NCBI RefSeq assembly: GCF_016757755.1
Contig: NZ_CP068437.1
Span: 2,170,001 to 2,234,000, forward strand
Direction of reading: 5' to 3'
Length of the DNA stretch: 64,000 nucleotides
Origin: Shewanella sp. KX20019
GTDB taxonomy: Bacteria > Pseudomonadota > Gammaproteobacteria > Enterobacterales > Shewanellaceae
Shown: positions 53,884 to 63,135 of the stretch, piece after piece
Position numbering within the stretch: the stretch's first letter is position 1
How the letters are laid out: each line of letters starts with the position of its first letter
The notes under the pieces: generated by a model
Seen by the model: the letters and a program-made list of their open reading frames with translations, nothing else
Databases searched by the model: none
Told to the model about the DNA's origin: nothing
Translations under genes and position numbers: made by a program

Positions 53884-55173
53884 TTAGTCGCGCTTGTCTT
53901 TAGCTATAAAACTACGCTCAGCATCACCAGTATATAGCTGGCGAGGACGACTGATCTTATGACCAGGCTGATCTAGCATCTCTTTCCAATGTGCAATCCA
54001 ACCGACTGTGCGCGCTAGGGCGAAAAGTACAGTGAACATGCTAGTTGGAATACCGATAGCCTTCATGATGATCCCTGAGTAGAAATCAACGTTCGGATAC
54101 AGTTTCTTAGACACGAAATAATCGTCTTCTAATGCAATACGTTCAAGTTCCATTGCAACATCTAACAGTGGATCATTCACATTTAGCTCAGCTAGAACTT
54201 CATGACAGGTTTCACGCATAACTTTTGCGCGAGGGTCGAAGTTCTTGTAAACACGATGTCCGAAGCCCATTAGACGGAAAGGATCTTCTTTATCCTTTGC
54301 ACGTGCAATAAACTCTGGAATACGGTCAACGCTGCCAATCTCTTCAAGCATGTTCAAGCAAGCTTCGTTTGCACCACCATGAGCCGGTCCCCAAAGAGAC
54401 GCGATACCCGCAGCAATACAAGCAAATGGGTTAGCCCCTGATGAACCCGCTAGACGAACAGTTGAAGTCGATGCATTTTGTTCATGATCGGCGTGAAGGA
54501 TGAAGATACGATCCATAGCACGCTCAACGATTGGGTTAACCTTGTACTCTTCACACGGCACTGCAAACATCATGCTGAGGAAGTTACCTGCGTAGCTTAA
54601 ATCGTTACGTGGGTAGACAAAAGGCTGACCAATAGAGTACTTGTAACACATTGCAGCAATAGTTGGCATCTTAGACACCAAACGGAATGCAGCAATTTCG
54701 CGGTGACGTTCGTCATTCACATCCAAAGAGTCTTGGTAGAACGCAGAAAGTGCGCCGGTAACGCCACACAACATTGCCATTGGGTGAGCATCACGTCTGA
54801 AACCTCTAAAGAAGGCTGCAAGTTGCTCATTAACCATGGTGTGGTTTTTAACCGTGTGTACGAATGTATCGTACTGTGCTTTATTCGGAAGCTCTCCGTA
54901 AAGCAGCAAATAGCATAAATCTAAATAATCAGAGTCTATTGCCAACTCGCCAATTGGGTATCCGCGATGAAGCAGGATCCCTTGTGCGCCGTCGATATAA
55001 GTAATCGCTGATTCGCAGGAAGCTGTTGCGAGAAATCCTGGATCGAAGGTAAAGTGACCTGTGCTACCTAGCTTACTGATGTCTATGACATCAAATCCTG
55101 CCGTTCCTTTCTTGATCGGCAAATCGATTGAATCGTTCCCTGGTAGTTCCAATTTGGCTATATTTTCAGCCAT
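53884..55173 (-). CDS. gltA: Citrate synthase, type II
   Basis: The cytoplasmic enzyme joining acetyl-CoA and oxaloacetate to form citrate. It has 429 residues, the size of the hexameric NADH-sensitive type of gammaproteobacteria. Active-site segments: HADHEQNASTST (about 265), MGFGHRVYKNFDPRA (about 305) and the Asp in VDFYSGI (about 362). The ATG start is preceded on its strand by AAGGAGAATGGGGT. It is divergent from sdhC, the usual Shewanella/Vibrio arrangement. Confidence 0.97.
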   Translation of the reverse strand: MAENIAKLELPGNDSIDLPIKKGTAGFDVIDISKLGSTGHFTFDPGFLATASCESAITYIDGAQGILLHRGYPIGELAIDSDYLDLCYLLLYGELPNKAQYDTFVHTVKNHTMVNEQLAAFFRGFRRDAHPMAMLCGVTGALSAFYQDSLDVNDERHREIAAFRLVSKMPTIAAMCYKYSIGQPFVYPRNDLSYAGNFLSMMFAVPCEEYKVNPIVERAMDRIFILHADHEQNASTSTVRLAGSSGANPFACIAAGIASLWGPAHGGANEACLNMLEEIGSVDRIPEFIARAKDKEDPFRLMGFGHRVYKNFDPRAKVMRETCHEVLAELNVNDPLLDVAMELERIALEDDYFVSKKLYPNVDFYSGIIMKAIGIPTSMFTVLFALARTVGWIAHWKEMLDQPGHKISRPRQLYTGDAERSFIAKDKRD

Positions 55174-55604
55174 ACCCCATTCTCCTTACTTCATTCTTAT
55201 TGAGTGCGGCTTATCAAACCCCAATACCTTACAGTGAATCTAGATCACATTTCAATTTAAATAAGCGTTTAAATTTGTTAGACCATGGTCTTAATAGTCA
55301 ATAACTACCTGTCGTAGCAGGGGCTTGGCAGATTTTTTTACCAAAAAAACAAAATTTGCATAATGTGATGTTTGTATTTGACATTTCACCCACGTATACT
55401 TGCTGCGGCTCAGATGAGCTGCAGACATTAGTGAATAGTTATCACTTTTTTACAATCTTAATTAGTGTTCGCTAATCTGTTAAATGTTTGTTTCAAGTTT
55501 TCTTTTGTGAAGAGCTTAAACTGTGACCTAGTTCGCAGATGGGGATCTGAACAAAAGCGGTTCGTATAACAAAAATTAGCTCAATTGAGCAGAGTGAGCA
55601 GAAC
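55174..55604. promoter_or_regulatory. Divergent gltA-sdhC control region
   Basis: 430 bases without a gene. For sdhC a plausible promoter is TTGTAT (55372-55377), 17 bases, TATACT (55395-55400). TTAATTA-like motifs at about 55460-55490 (TTAATTAGTG, GTTAAATG) resemble ArcA sites. A palindrome GTGAATCTAGATCAC at about 55233-55248 upstream of gltA resembles a CRP site with a seven-base spacer instead of six. All are visual matches only; ArcA and CRP control is expected from other gammaproteobacteria. Confidence 0.45.
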
Positions 55605-55979
55605 GTGAAAAAGCAAAGACCTGTCCATTTAGATCTTCAGACTATACAGTTCCCTGCAACTGCGATCGCGTCCATCCTACACCGTGTATCGGGCGTTATT
55701 ATGTTGTTTGCTGTCGGTATTCTTATCTGGTTGCTTAATGAATCATTAGCATCCGCTGAAAGTTTTGCTGGCGTCCAATCTCTTTTTGATAACTTTATCG
55801 TCAAGTTTATCGTCTGGGGAATTCTTACCGCGCTGGGTTATCACTTGATAGTGGGCTTACGCCACTTAGTGATGGATGCTGGCTATTGGGAAGAACTCTC
55901 TTCAGGATTAACTTCGGCTAAAGTGGCTATTGCATTGTCAGTAGTGTTTTCAATCATTGCGGGGATTTGGGTATGGTAA
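55605..55979 (+). CDS. sdhC: Succinate dehydrogenase cytochrome b556 subunit
   Basis: A 124-residue membrane anchor of complex II with three helices (about 20-45, 64-85 and 103-123). The family signature is RPVHLDLQTIQFPATAIASILHRVSGV near the N-terminus; the heme-b His is expected in GLRHLVMDAGYW (about 84). The start is GTG. The stop overlaps the sdhD start by seven bases, so translation is coupled. Confidence 0.95.
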   Translation: MKKQRPVHLDLQTIQFPATAIASILHRVSGVIMLFAVGILIWLLNESLASAESFAGVQSLFDNFIVKFIVWGILTALGYHLIVGLRHLVMDAGYWEELSSGLTSAKVAIALSVVFSIIAGIWVW

Positions 55980-56320
55980 CTAACGCAGCAAGTCTTGGTC
56001 GCAGCGGTGTCCATGACTTTATTCTTATACGTGCAAGTGCAGTAATTCTAGCCTGTTACACTATTTTTCTGGTTGGTTTTATCGCATGTAGCTCTCCACT
56101 GACTTATGATGCATGGCACGGATTATTTAGTGCTCTGCCAATGAAAGTCTTCACACTACTCGCACTGGTTGCGATTCTAGTCCATGCATGGATTGGTGTT
56201 TGGCAGGTGCTTACCGATTACGTTAAGTGCGTGTCTCTACGTGGTGTACTTCAGTTTGTTTTTGTCGTAGCCGCCTTCTCTTATTTGGCAGCAGGCATTT
56301 TGATTGTGTGGGGTGTTTAA
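55973..56320 (+). CDS. sdhD: Succinate dehydrogenase membrane anchor subunit
   Basis: A 115-residue second anchor with three helices (about 18-38, 52-76 and 89-111). The motif VHAWIGVWQVLTDYVK carries the conserved His, Asp and Tyr of the quinone/heme region. ATG 55973 is preferred over TTG 55967. The stop directly abuts the sdhA start. Confidence 0.94.
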   Translation: MVTNAASLGRSGVHDFILIRASAVILACYTIFLVGFIACSSPLTYDAWHGLFSALPMKVFTLLALVAILVHAWIGVWQVLTDYVKCVSLRGVLQFVFVVAAFSYLAAGILIVWGV

Positions 56321-58087
56321 GTGGGTATTCCAGTTCGCGAATTTGACGCGGTTGTAATCGGCGCTGGTGGCGCAGGTATGCGCGCGGCATTACAGATTTC
56401 CAAAGAAGGTAAGAGCTGCGCGCTGTTATCTAAAGTATTTCCTACACGTTCTCATACTGTTTCTGCGCAGGGTGGTATCACCGTAGCATTGGGTAATGCC
56501 CATGAAGATCACTGGGAACAACACATGTACGATACCGTGAAAGGTTCCGATTTTATCGGTGACCAAGAAGCGATTGAGTTCATGTGTAAAACAGGTCCAG
56601 AAGCCGTTATCGAATTAGAGCAGATGGGGCTTCCATTCTCTCGTTTTGAAAATGGCACTATTTACCAACGTCCGTTCGGCGGCCAATCAAAGAACTTTGG
56701 TGGCGAACAGGCGGCTCGTACTGCTGCAGCAGCTGACCGTACAGGTCACGCTCTACTTCATTGTCTTTATCAACAAAATGTTAAGCACAAGACTGAAGTA
56801 TTCTCAGAGTGGTACGCGCTTGATTTAGTTAAAAACGAAGACGGTGTCATTGTTGGTTGTACTGCAATCGAAATTGAAACTGGCGAAATCGTTTATTTCA
56901 AAGCTAAGGCAACAATTCTAGCGACGGGTGGAGCCGGGCGTATATACGCATCGACTACCAATGCCCACATCAACACCGGTGACGGCGTTGGTATGGCGAT
57001 TCGTGCCGGCGTTCAAATGCAAGACATGGAGATGTGGCAGTTCCACCCAACGGGTATCGCTGGTGCAGGTGTGCTTGTAACTGAAGGTTGTCGTGGTGAA
57101 GGTGGATACCTACTCAACAAAGACGGTGAACGTTTCATGGAGCGTTATGCGCCTAACGCGAAAGATTTAGCATCTCGTGACGTGGTAGCACGTTCGATGA
57201 TGACTGAAATTCGTGAAGGTCGTGGTCTAGATGGTCCATTAGGCCCGCACTGTTTACTAAAGCTTGATCATTTAGGTAAAGAAACCCTAGAAGCGCGTCT
57301 TCCTGGTGTTTGTGAATTGTCTCGTACATTCGCCCATATCGATCCAGCAGATGGTCCAATTCCAGTATTGCCAACTTGTCACTATATGATGGGTGGTTTG
57401 CCAGCTAAAGTTAGTGGTCAAGTTTTACGTCAAAATGCAGACGGTACAGAAGAAGATATCGTCGGATTATTTGCCGTAGGTGAAATTGCTTGTGTATCAG
57501 TTCATGGTGCTAACCGTCTAGGCGGTAACTCACTACTCGATTTAGTCGTCTTTGGGCGCGCAGCTGGTCAGCATTTGGGTAAAGCACTCGATGCAACGCC
57601 TAATCCGAAAGATGCAACCGAAGATCAAATCGAAACATCTCTGACGCGTTTGAATCGTTGGGAAAGCAACAAAGACGGCGAAGATCCAGAGACTATCCGT
57701 AAAGATCTACAGCTTTGTATGCAGCTTAACTTCTCAGTATTTAGAAGTGGCGATGCAATGGCTGAAGGCCTGAAAGAGCTTAAAGCAATTCGAGAACGTC
57801 TAGCTAACGCTAAGCTCTCTGACAATTCATCTGAGTTTAACACTCAGCGAATAGAGTGCTTAGAGCTTGATAACTTGATGGCGACAGCAATTGCGACTGC
57901 TACAGCTGCAAACTTCCGTACGGAAAGTCGTGGTGCGCACTCACGTGAAGATTTCTTAGACCGTGATGATGAAAACTGGTTATGCCACAGCATATACGAC
58001 CCGATAACCGAGCTTATGACTAAGCGTGATGTGAACATGGAGCCAAAGCTTCGTGCTGCGTTCCCGCCTGTTAAGCGCACCTACTAG
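56321..58087 (+). CDS. sdhA: Succinate dehydrogenase flavoprotein subunit
   Basis: A 588-residue FAD subunit that oxidises succinate to fumarate. The N-terminal FAD fold is VVIGAGGAGMRAALQ (about 11-25). The covalent flavin His is in RSHTVSAQGG (about 43-52). The catalytic region is in HPTGIAGAGVLVTEGCRGEGG (about 240-260), with a C-terminal RGAHSREDF. The start is GTG immediately after sdhD, and sdhB follows 11 bases after the stop. Confidence 0.97.
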   Translation: MGIPVREFDAVVIGAGGAGMRAALQISKEGKSCALLSKVFPTRSHTVSAQGGITVALGNAHEDHWEQHMYDTVKGSDFIGDQEAIEFMCKTGPEAVIELEQMGLPFSRFENGTIYQRPFGGQSKNFGGEQAARTAAAADRTGHALLHCLYQQNVKHKTEVFSEWYALDLVKNEDGVIVGCTAIEIETGEIVYFKAKATILATGGAGRIYASTTNAHINTGDGVGMAIRAGVQMQDMEMWQFHPTGIAGAGVLVTEGCRGEGGYLLNKDGERFMERYAPNAKDLASRDVVARSMMTEIREGRGLDGPLGPHCLLKLDHLGKETLEARLPGVCELSRTFAHIDPADGPIPVLPTCHYMMGGLPAKVSGQVLRQNADGTEEDIVGLFAVGEIACVSVHGANRLGGNSLLDLVVFGRAAGQHLGKALDATPNPKDATEDQIETSLTRLNRWESNKDGEDPETIRKDLQLCMQLNFSVFRSGDAMAEGLKELKAIRERLANAKLSDNSSEFNTQRIECLELDNLMATAIATATAANFRTESRGAHSREDFLDRDDENWLCHSIYDPITELMTKRDVNMEPKLRAAFPPVKRTY

Positions 58088-58098
58088 GAGAAGCGACG

Positions 58099-58806
58099 AT
58101 GAAATTGGAATTTGCAGTTTATCGCTACAATCCTGATGTAGATACTAAACCTTACATGAAGGATTACAGCTTAGAAGTAGACGAAGGTACTGATATGATG
58201 GTACTGGATGCACTGATAAAGCTGAAAGAGTTAGATTCAACATTGTCATTTAGACGCTCATGCCGTGAAGGTGTGTGTGGTAGTGATGGTGTTAACATGA
58301 ATGGTAAAAACGGCTTGGCGTGTATCACGCCTGTTTCGACCTTCAAGAACAAAAAAATTGAGATCCGCCCGCTACCAGGCATGCCGGTAGTGCGCGACTT
58401 AATTGTAGACTTAACCCAGTTCTACACTCAGTACGAAAAGATTAAGCCTTATTTGATTAACGATGCGAAAACGCCTGCGCGTGAACATCTGCAGTCACCT
58501 GAAGAGCGTGCGCATCTAGATGGACTCTATGAGTGCATTATGTGTGCATGTTGTTCTACCGCTTGTCCTTCGTTCTGGTGGAACCCTGATAAGTTCATCG
58601 GTCCGAGTGGTTTGCTTCACGCATATCGCTTCTTGATCGACAGCCGTGATACTGCGACTGAAGAGCGTCTATCAGAGCTTGATGATGCCTATAGTGTATT
58701 CCGCTGTCATGGCATTATGAACTGCGTTGACGTTTGTCCTAAAGGGCTTAACCCGACAAAAGCAATTGGACACATTAAGTCTATGCTTCTGAAGAGAGCC
58801 GTTTAG
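58099..58806 (+). CDS. sdhB: Succinate dehydrogenase iron-sulfur subunit
   Basis: A 235-residue electron-transfer subunit with three clusters: 2Fe-2S ligands in CREGVCGSDG (about 55-64) and a downstream Cys near 75, then CIMCACCSTACP and CHGIMNCVDVCPKG for the 4Fe-4S and 3Fe-4S clusters. AGGAG precedes the ATG. A terminator-like hairpin follows before sucA. Confidence 0.97.
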   Translation: MKLEFAVYRYNPDVDTKPYMKDYSLEVDEGTDMMVLDALIKLKELDSTLSFRRSCREGVCGSDGVNMNGKNGLACITPVSTFKNKKIEIRPLPGMPVVRDLIVDLTQFYTQYEKIKPYLINDAKTPAREHLQSPEERAHLDGLYECIMCACCSTACPSFWWNPDKFIGPSGLLHAYRFLIDSRDTATEERLSELDDAYSVFRCHGIMNCVDVCPKGLNPTKAIGHIKSMLLKRAV

Positions 58807-58843
58807 ATGCAAATTAAAGAGCCGATATTGATATAGCTCTATG

Positions 58844-58876
58844 AGAGTCACCCTCTTTGAGAGAGTGACTCTTTTT
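58844..58876 (+). terminator. Hairpin between sdhB and sucA
   Basis: AGAGTCAC pairs with GTGACTCT around a 13-base loop (with further weak pairing), followed by TTTT. It may partly end sdh transcription or protect the upstream message, letting sdh and suc levels differ. Confidence 0.65.
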
Positions 58877-59007
58877 GTGTCATGGAAGACAATAATAGTA
58901 AATCTGGAACTCTCGGGGCTACAGAGATTGCAGAACCTTTGGCGACAACAAGGCTCTGTATTTATGACTTTGGCTAAGCACGTGTATACAGTTTGAAAGG
59001 AATAGAA

Positions 59008-61830
59008 ATGCACCAAGGCATCATGAAAGCCTGGCTTGAATCGTCTCATCTTAATGGCGCGAATTCGACCTATGTAGAAGAGATGTATGAAGCCTATCAA
59101 GAAGACCCTCAGTCAGTAACTGAAGACTGGCGTGTCGTGTTTGATAACCTCCCTCTAGTGAATGGTACATCTAGTGACGTGCCTGAAGCTGCCCACTCTA
59201 AAATACGCGACTATTTTCGTAGTCTTGCATTAGATGGACGTCAGAAAGGTTCACCTAAGGTGACCGATCATGAAGTCGATGCAAAGCAAGTTAAAGTCCT
59301 ACAGATGATTAACGCGCACCGTTTTCGTGGTCACCAGAACGCGAATTTGGATCCGCTAGATATATGGAAGCGCGATAAAGTCTCTGAGCTAGACCCATTT
59401 TTTCACGGTCTAGATAGCGACGACATGCAGCGCGAATTCAATACTGGATCGTTTGCTCATGGTGGTGACACTATGAAGCTTGTTGATCTGGTTAAAGCCT
59501 TGAAAGCGACATATTGTGGCTCAATTGGCGCAGAGTATATGCATATTACTGACACGGACGAGAAACGCTGGATCCAGCAACGTCTCGAGCCGTCTCTTGG
59601 TGCAGCAAAATATTCGAAAGCCGATAAAACACGCATTCTTGAAGGGTTAAACGCGGCCGAAGGTATCGAAAAATACCTAGGTGCTAAATTCCCTGGTGCC
59701 AAACGTTTCTCACTCGAAGGTGGTGATGCGCTTGTTCCTATGATGCGTGAAATAATTTATCGTGCGGGCGATGCTGGTACTAAAGAAGTCGTCATCGGCA
59801 TGGCTCATCGTGGTCGTTTAAACCTGCTTGTAAACGTGCTAGGTAAAAAACCATCAGAGTTGTTTGATGAATTTGCCGGTAAGCATAGCGATGAGCTTAA
59901 CGGCTCTGGTGATGTTAAATATCACCAAGGTTTTTCATCGGACTTTGAAACTCCCGGTGGCAATGTCCATCTAGCGCTCGCCTTTAACCCATCTCACTTA
60001 GAGATCGTCAATCCTGTGGTTATCGGTTCAGTACGTGCTCGTTTAGATCGACGCCAATGTGATACTGGCCTGCAAGTCATGCCTATCACCATTCATGGTG
60101 ATTCAGCGATTACCGGTCAGGGTATCGTGCAAGAGACATTTAATATGTCTCAGACTCGCGGCTTTAAAGTGGGCGGTTCAATCCGTATCGTTGTCAACAA
60201 CCAAGTTGGTTTTACCACCAACCTGACTGAAGATGTTCGTTCAACGGAATACTGTACTGATATCGCCAAGATGGTACAGGCGCCTATTTTCCACGTTAAT
60301 GCTGACGACCCTGAAGCGGTGGCTTTTGTATCGCAACTAGCGGTTGATTATCGTAACGAATTTAAGCGTGATGTGGTGATCGATTTAGTTTGTTATCGTC
60401 GTCATGGCCATAACGAAGCTGATGAGCCGAGTGCTACGCAGCCGCTGATGTATGCTCAAATTAAAAAACATCCAACGCCAAGAAAAATCTATGCCGATAA
60501 GCTAATCGCAGAAAATACATTGGGTAGCGATGACGTTACCTCAATGGTTAACGCTTATCGTGATGCATTGGATGACGGTGATTGTGTCGTTAAAGAGTGG
60601 CGTCCTATGACGTTGCACTCTGTAGACTGGACTCCCTACATAGGTGCAGAATGGAATGACGACTATCCTGCGCAGATGTCGATGGATAGAATTAGAAACT
60701 TAGCGGATAAAATAAGCTATGTGCCTGAAAGTCATAAGCTTCAATCTCGCGTAGCGAAAATCTACAAAGATCGTCTTTTAATGGCCGCAGGCGAAAAGCT
60801 TCTCGATTGGGGCTTTGCAGAAACATTAGCCTATGCGTCGATTCTTGAAGATAAGAATCGTATCCGCATTACCGGTCAAGATTCTGGTCGTGGAACCTTC
60901 TTCCATCGTCATGCTGTGCTACATAATCAAAATGATGCAACGGCTTACATGCCACTGCGTAATATCGCTGAAGACCAAGGTCCGATCGATCTAACTGACT
61001 CTGTATTATCTGAGGCATCAGTACTTGCATTTGAGTATGGCTATGCAACAGCAGAACCCGGTGGACTGACACTTTGGGAAGCTCAGTTTGGTGATTTTGC
61101 TAACTGTGCACAGGTCGTCATTGACCAATTTTTGTCATCTGGCGAGCAAAAGTGGGGCCGTTTATGTGGTCTAACTATGCTATTGCCACATGGCTATGAA
61201 GGTCAGGGCCCTGAGCATTCAAGTGCGCGTCTCGAGCGTTTCCTACAGCTTTGTGCTAACCACAACATGCAAGTGTGTGTGCCATCTACACCTGCTCAGG
61301 TTTACCACATGTTGCGTCGTCAAGTGGTGCGTCCTATGCGTCGCCCACTTGTGGTTATGTCACCGAAATCGCTGCTACGTCATCCATTAGCTGTTTCAAG
61401 CTTGGAAGAGTTAGCCGAAGGTACCTTCCAGAACTTGATTGGCGAAATCGATGAGTTAGATGCTAGCGAAGTGGATAGAGTCGTTTTCTGTAGCGGCAAA
61501 GTTTACTTTGAACTGCTAGAGCGTCGTCGTAAAGAGGGCAAAAATAATGTCGCACTTATTCGTGTAGAACAGTTATATCCGTTCCCACATGAAGAAGCGG
61601 CTGCGATTCTTGCTGATTATGCTCATGTTAAAGATTTCGTTTGGTGCCAAGAAGAGCCGCAGAACCAAGGGGCTTGGTATTGTAGCCAACATCATTTCTG
61701 GAGCGTTATACCCGCAGGAGCTCAATTGAGTTACGCCGGTCGTGAAGCTTCTGCTGCGCCAGCATGTGGTTACCCTGCATTGCACGCTCAGCAACAAGAA
61801 TCGTTAATTAACAGCGCATTAAAACTGTAG
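59008..61830 (+). CDS. sucA: 2-oxoglutarate dehydrogenase E1 component
   Basis: A 940-residue thiamin-diphosphate enzyme that decarboxylates 2-oxoglutarate. The N-terminus MHQGIMKAWLESSHLNGANS carries the E2-contact segment. The cofactor region includes GMAHRGRLNLLVNVLG (about 255), FSSDFETPGGNVHLALAFNPSHLE and HGDSAITGQG. ATG 59008 is chosen because AAAGGAA lies just upstream; the TTG at 58993 adds five unconserved residues. sucB follows after 31 bases. Confidence 0.97.
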   Translation: MHQGIMKAWLESSHLNGANSTYVEEMYEAYQEDPQSVTEDWRVVFDNLPLVNGTSSDVPEAAHSKIRDYFRSLALDGRQKGSPKVTDHEVDAKQVKVLQMINAHRFRGHQNANLDPLDIWKRDKVSELDPFFHGLDSDDMQREFNTGSFAHGGDTMKLVDLVKALKATYCGSIGAEYMHITDTDEKRWIQQRLEPSLGAAKYSKADKTRILEGLNAAEGIEKYLGAKFPGAKRFSLEGGDALVPMMREIIYRAGDAGTKEVVIGMAHRGRLNLLVNVLGKKPSELFDEFAGKHSDELNGSGDVKYHQGFSSDFETPGGNVHLALAFNPSHLEIVNPVVIGSVRARLDRRQCDTGLQVMPITIHGDSAITGQGIVQETFNMSQTRGFKVGGSIRIVVNNQVGFTTNLTEDVRSTEYCTDIAKMVQAPIFHVNADDPEAVAFVSQLAVDYRNEFKRDVVIDLVCYRRHGHNEADEPSATQPLMYAQIKKHPTPRKIYADKLIAENTLGSDDVTSMVNAYRDALDDGDCVVKEWRPMTLHSVDWTPYIGAEWNDDYPAQMSMDRIRNLADKISYVPESHKLQSRVAKIYKDRLLMAAGEKLLDWGFAETLAYASILEDKNRIRITGQDSGRGTFFHRHAVLHNQNDATAYMPLRNIAEDQGPIDLTDSVLSEASVLAFEYGYATAEPGGLTLWEAQFGDFANCAQVVIDQFLSSGEQKWGRLCGLTMLLPHGYEGQGPEHSSARLERFLQLCANHNMQVCVPSTPAQVYHMLRRQVVRPMRRPLVVMSPKSLLRHPLAVSSLEELAEGTFQNLIGEIDELDASEVDRVVFCSGKVYFELLERRRKEGKNNVALIRVEQLYPFPHEEAAAILADYAHVKDFVWCQEEPQNQGAWYCSQHHFWSVIPAGAQLSYAGREASAAPACGYPALHAQQQESLINSALKL

Positions 61831-61861
61831 TAATAGACACTATATAAAAGGATCGTTATCC

Positions 61862-63055
61862 ATGAGTATCGAAATTAAGGTACCCGTACTGCCAGAATCT
61901 GTAGCCGATGCAACTATTGCTACTTGGCATGTTCAAGCTGGCGAGCAAGTTTCTCGTGATCAAATCCTTGTTGATATTGAAACTGATAAAGTCGTACTTG
62001 AAGTTGTAGCACCAGAAGATGGTCAGATTGCTAAATTCCTCGCGGAAGAGGGCGATACAGTTTTAGGCGAAGCCGTGATCGCTAACTTCGTCGCCGGCGC
62101 AGTAGCGGGACAGGAAGTGACTAAAGCTGAAGCCGAAGCTGCAACTCCTGCAGCGGAAGCTGAAGAGACCAGTGACGCTTTAAGCCCATCAGTACGACGT
62201 TTAATTGCTGAGCATAATATTAGTGCAAGCGCAGTTAAAGGCACAGGTGTTGGTGGGCGTATTACTAAGGAAGACGTTGAAGCATTTGTTAAAAATGCTA
62301 AAGCGGCTCCAGCTCCAACAAGCGCGCCAGCAGCCGTTGCCGCACCGCTAGCTGAGCGTAGCGAAAAGCGTGTTCCTATGAGTCGTCTACGTAAGACGAT
62401 TGCTAATCGCCTACTAGAAGCTAAAAACTCTACTGCGATGTTAACAACGTTTAACGAAGTTAACATGAAGCCAATTATGGATATCCGTAAGCAGTATCAA
62501 GAAATTTTTGAGAAGCGCCACGGCATTCGTTTAGGTTTTATGTCTTTCTACGTTAAAGCCGTGACTGAAGCATTGAAGCGATTCCCAGAAGTTAACGCGT
62601 CTATTGATGGTGACGAACTTGTTTATCATAACTATTTCGACATCAGCATAGCAGTATCAACGCCACGTGGCCTGGTCACTCCAGTGCTTCGTGACACTGA
62701 TAAGATGAGCCTTGCAGATATCGAACGTAACGTTCGTGAATTGGCGCTAAAAGGACGTGACGGTAAGTTGACTGTTGCTGATATGACTGGCGGTAACTTC
62801 ACCATTACTAACGGTGGTGTATTCGGTTCATTGATGTCGACGCCAATTTTGAACCTGCCACAAAGCGCGATTTTAGGCATGCATGCCATCAAAGATCGCC
62901 CTATGGCAGTTAATGGACAGGTTGAAATCCTGCCTATGATGTACCTCGCACTTTCTTACGACCACCGTATCGTAGATGGTCGTGAGTCGGTTGGTTATTT
63001 GGTTGCTATTAAAGACTTCCTAGAAGACCCAACTCGTCTGCTACTTGACCTATAA
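61862..63055 (+). CDS. sucB: Dihydrolipoyl succinyltransferase (E2 of 2-oxoglutarate dehydrogenase)
   Basis: A 397-residue core of the complex. The lipoyl domain (1-78) has its Lys in VDIETDKVVLEV (about 43). An Ala/Glu-rich linker leads to the E3-binding domain (about 108-145, SPSVRRLIAEHNI...GGRITKEDV). A second Ala/Pro linker precedes the catalytic domain (about 165-397) with the HRIVDGRES active-site motif (His near 368). It is preceded by AAAGGATCGTTATCC. Confidence 0.97.
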   Translation: MSIEIKVPVLPESVADATIATWHVQAGEQVSRDQILVDIETDKVVLEVVAPEDGQIAKFLAEEGDTVLGEAVIANFVAGAVAGQEVTKAEAEAATPAAEAEETSDALSPSVRRLIAEHNISASAVKGTGVGGRITKEDVEAFVKNAKAAPAPTSAPAAVAAPLAERSEKRVPMSRLRKTIANRLLEAKNSTAMLTTFNEVNMKPIMDIRKQYQEIFEKRHGIRLGFMSFYVKAVTEALKRFPEVNASIDGDELVYHNYFDISIAVSTPRGLVTPVLRDTDKMSLADIERNVRELALKGRDGKLTVADMTGGNFTITNGGVFGSLMSTPILNLPQSAILGMHAIKDRPMAVNGQVEILPMMYLALSYDHRIVDGRESVGYLVAIKDFLEDPTRLLLDL

Positions 63056-63135
63056 GTCAAGACAGACAATACCCTCGTTGCAGGTCCATTAGGGCCTGTT
63101 GAAAAATTGATAAGAAGTATAATGGATAGATCATC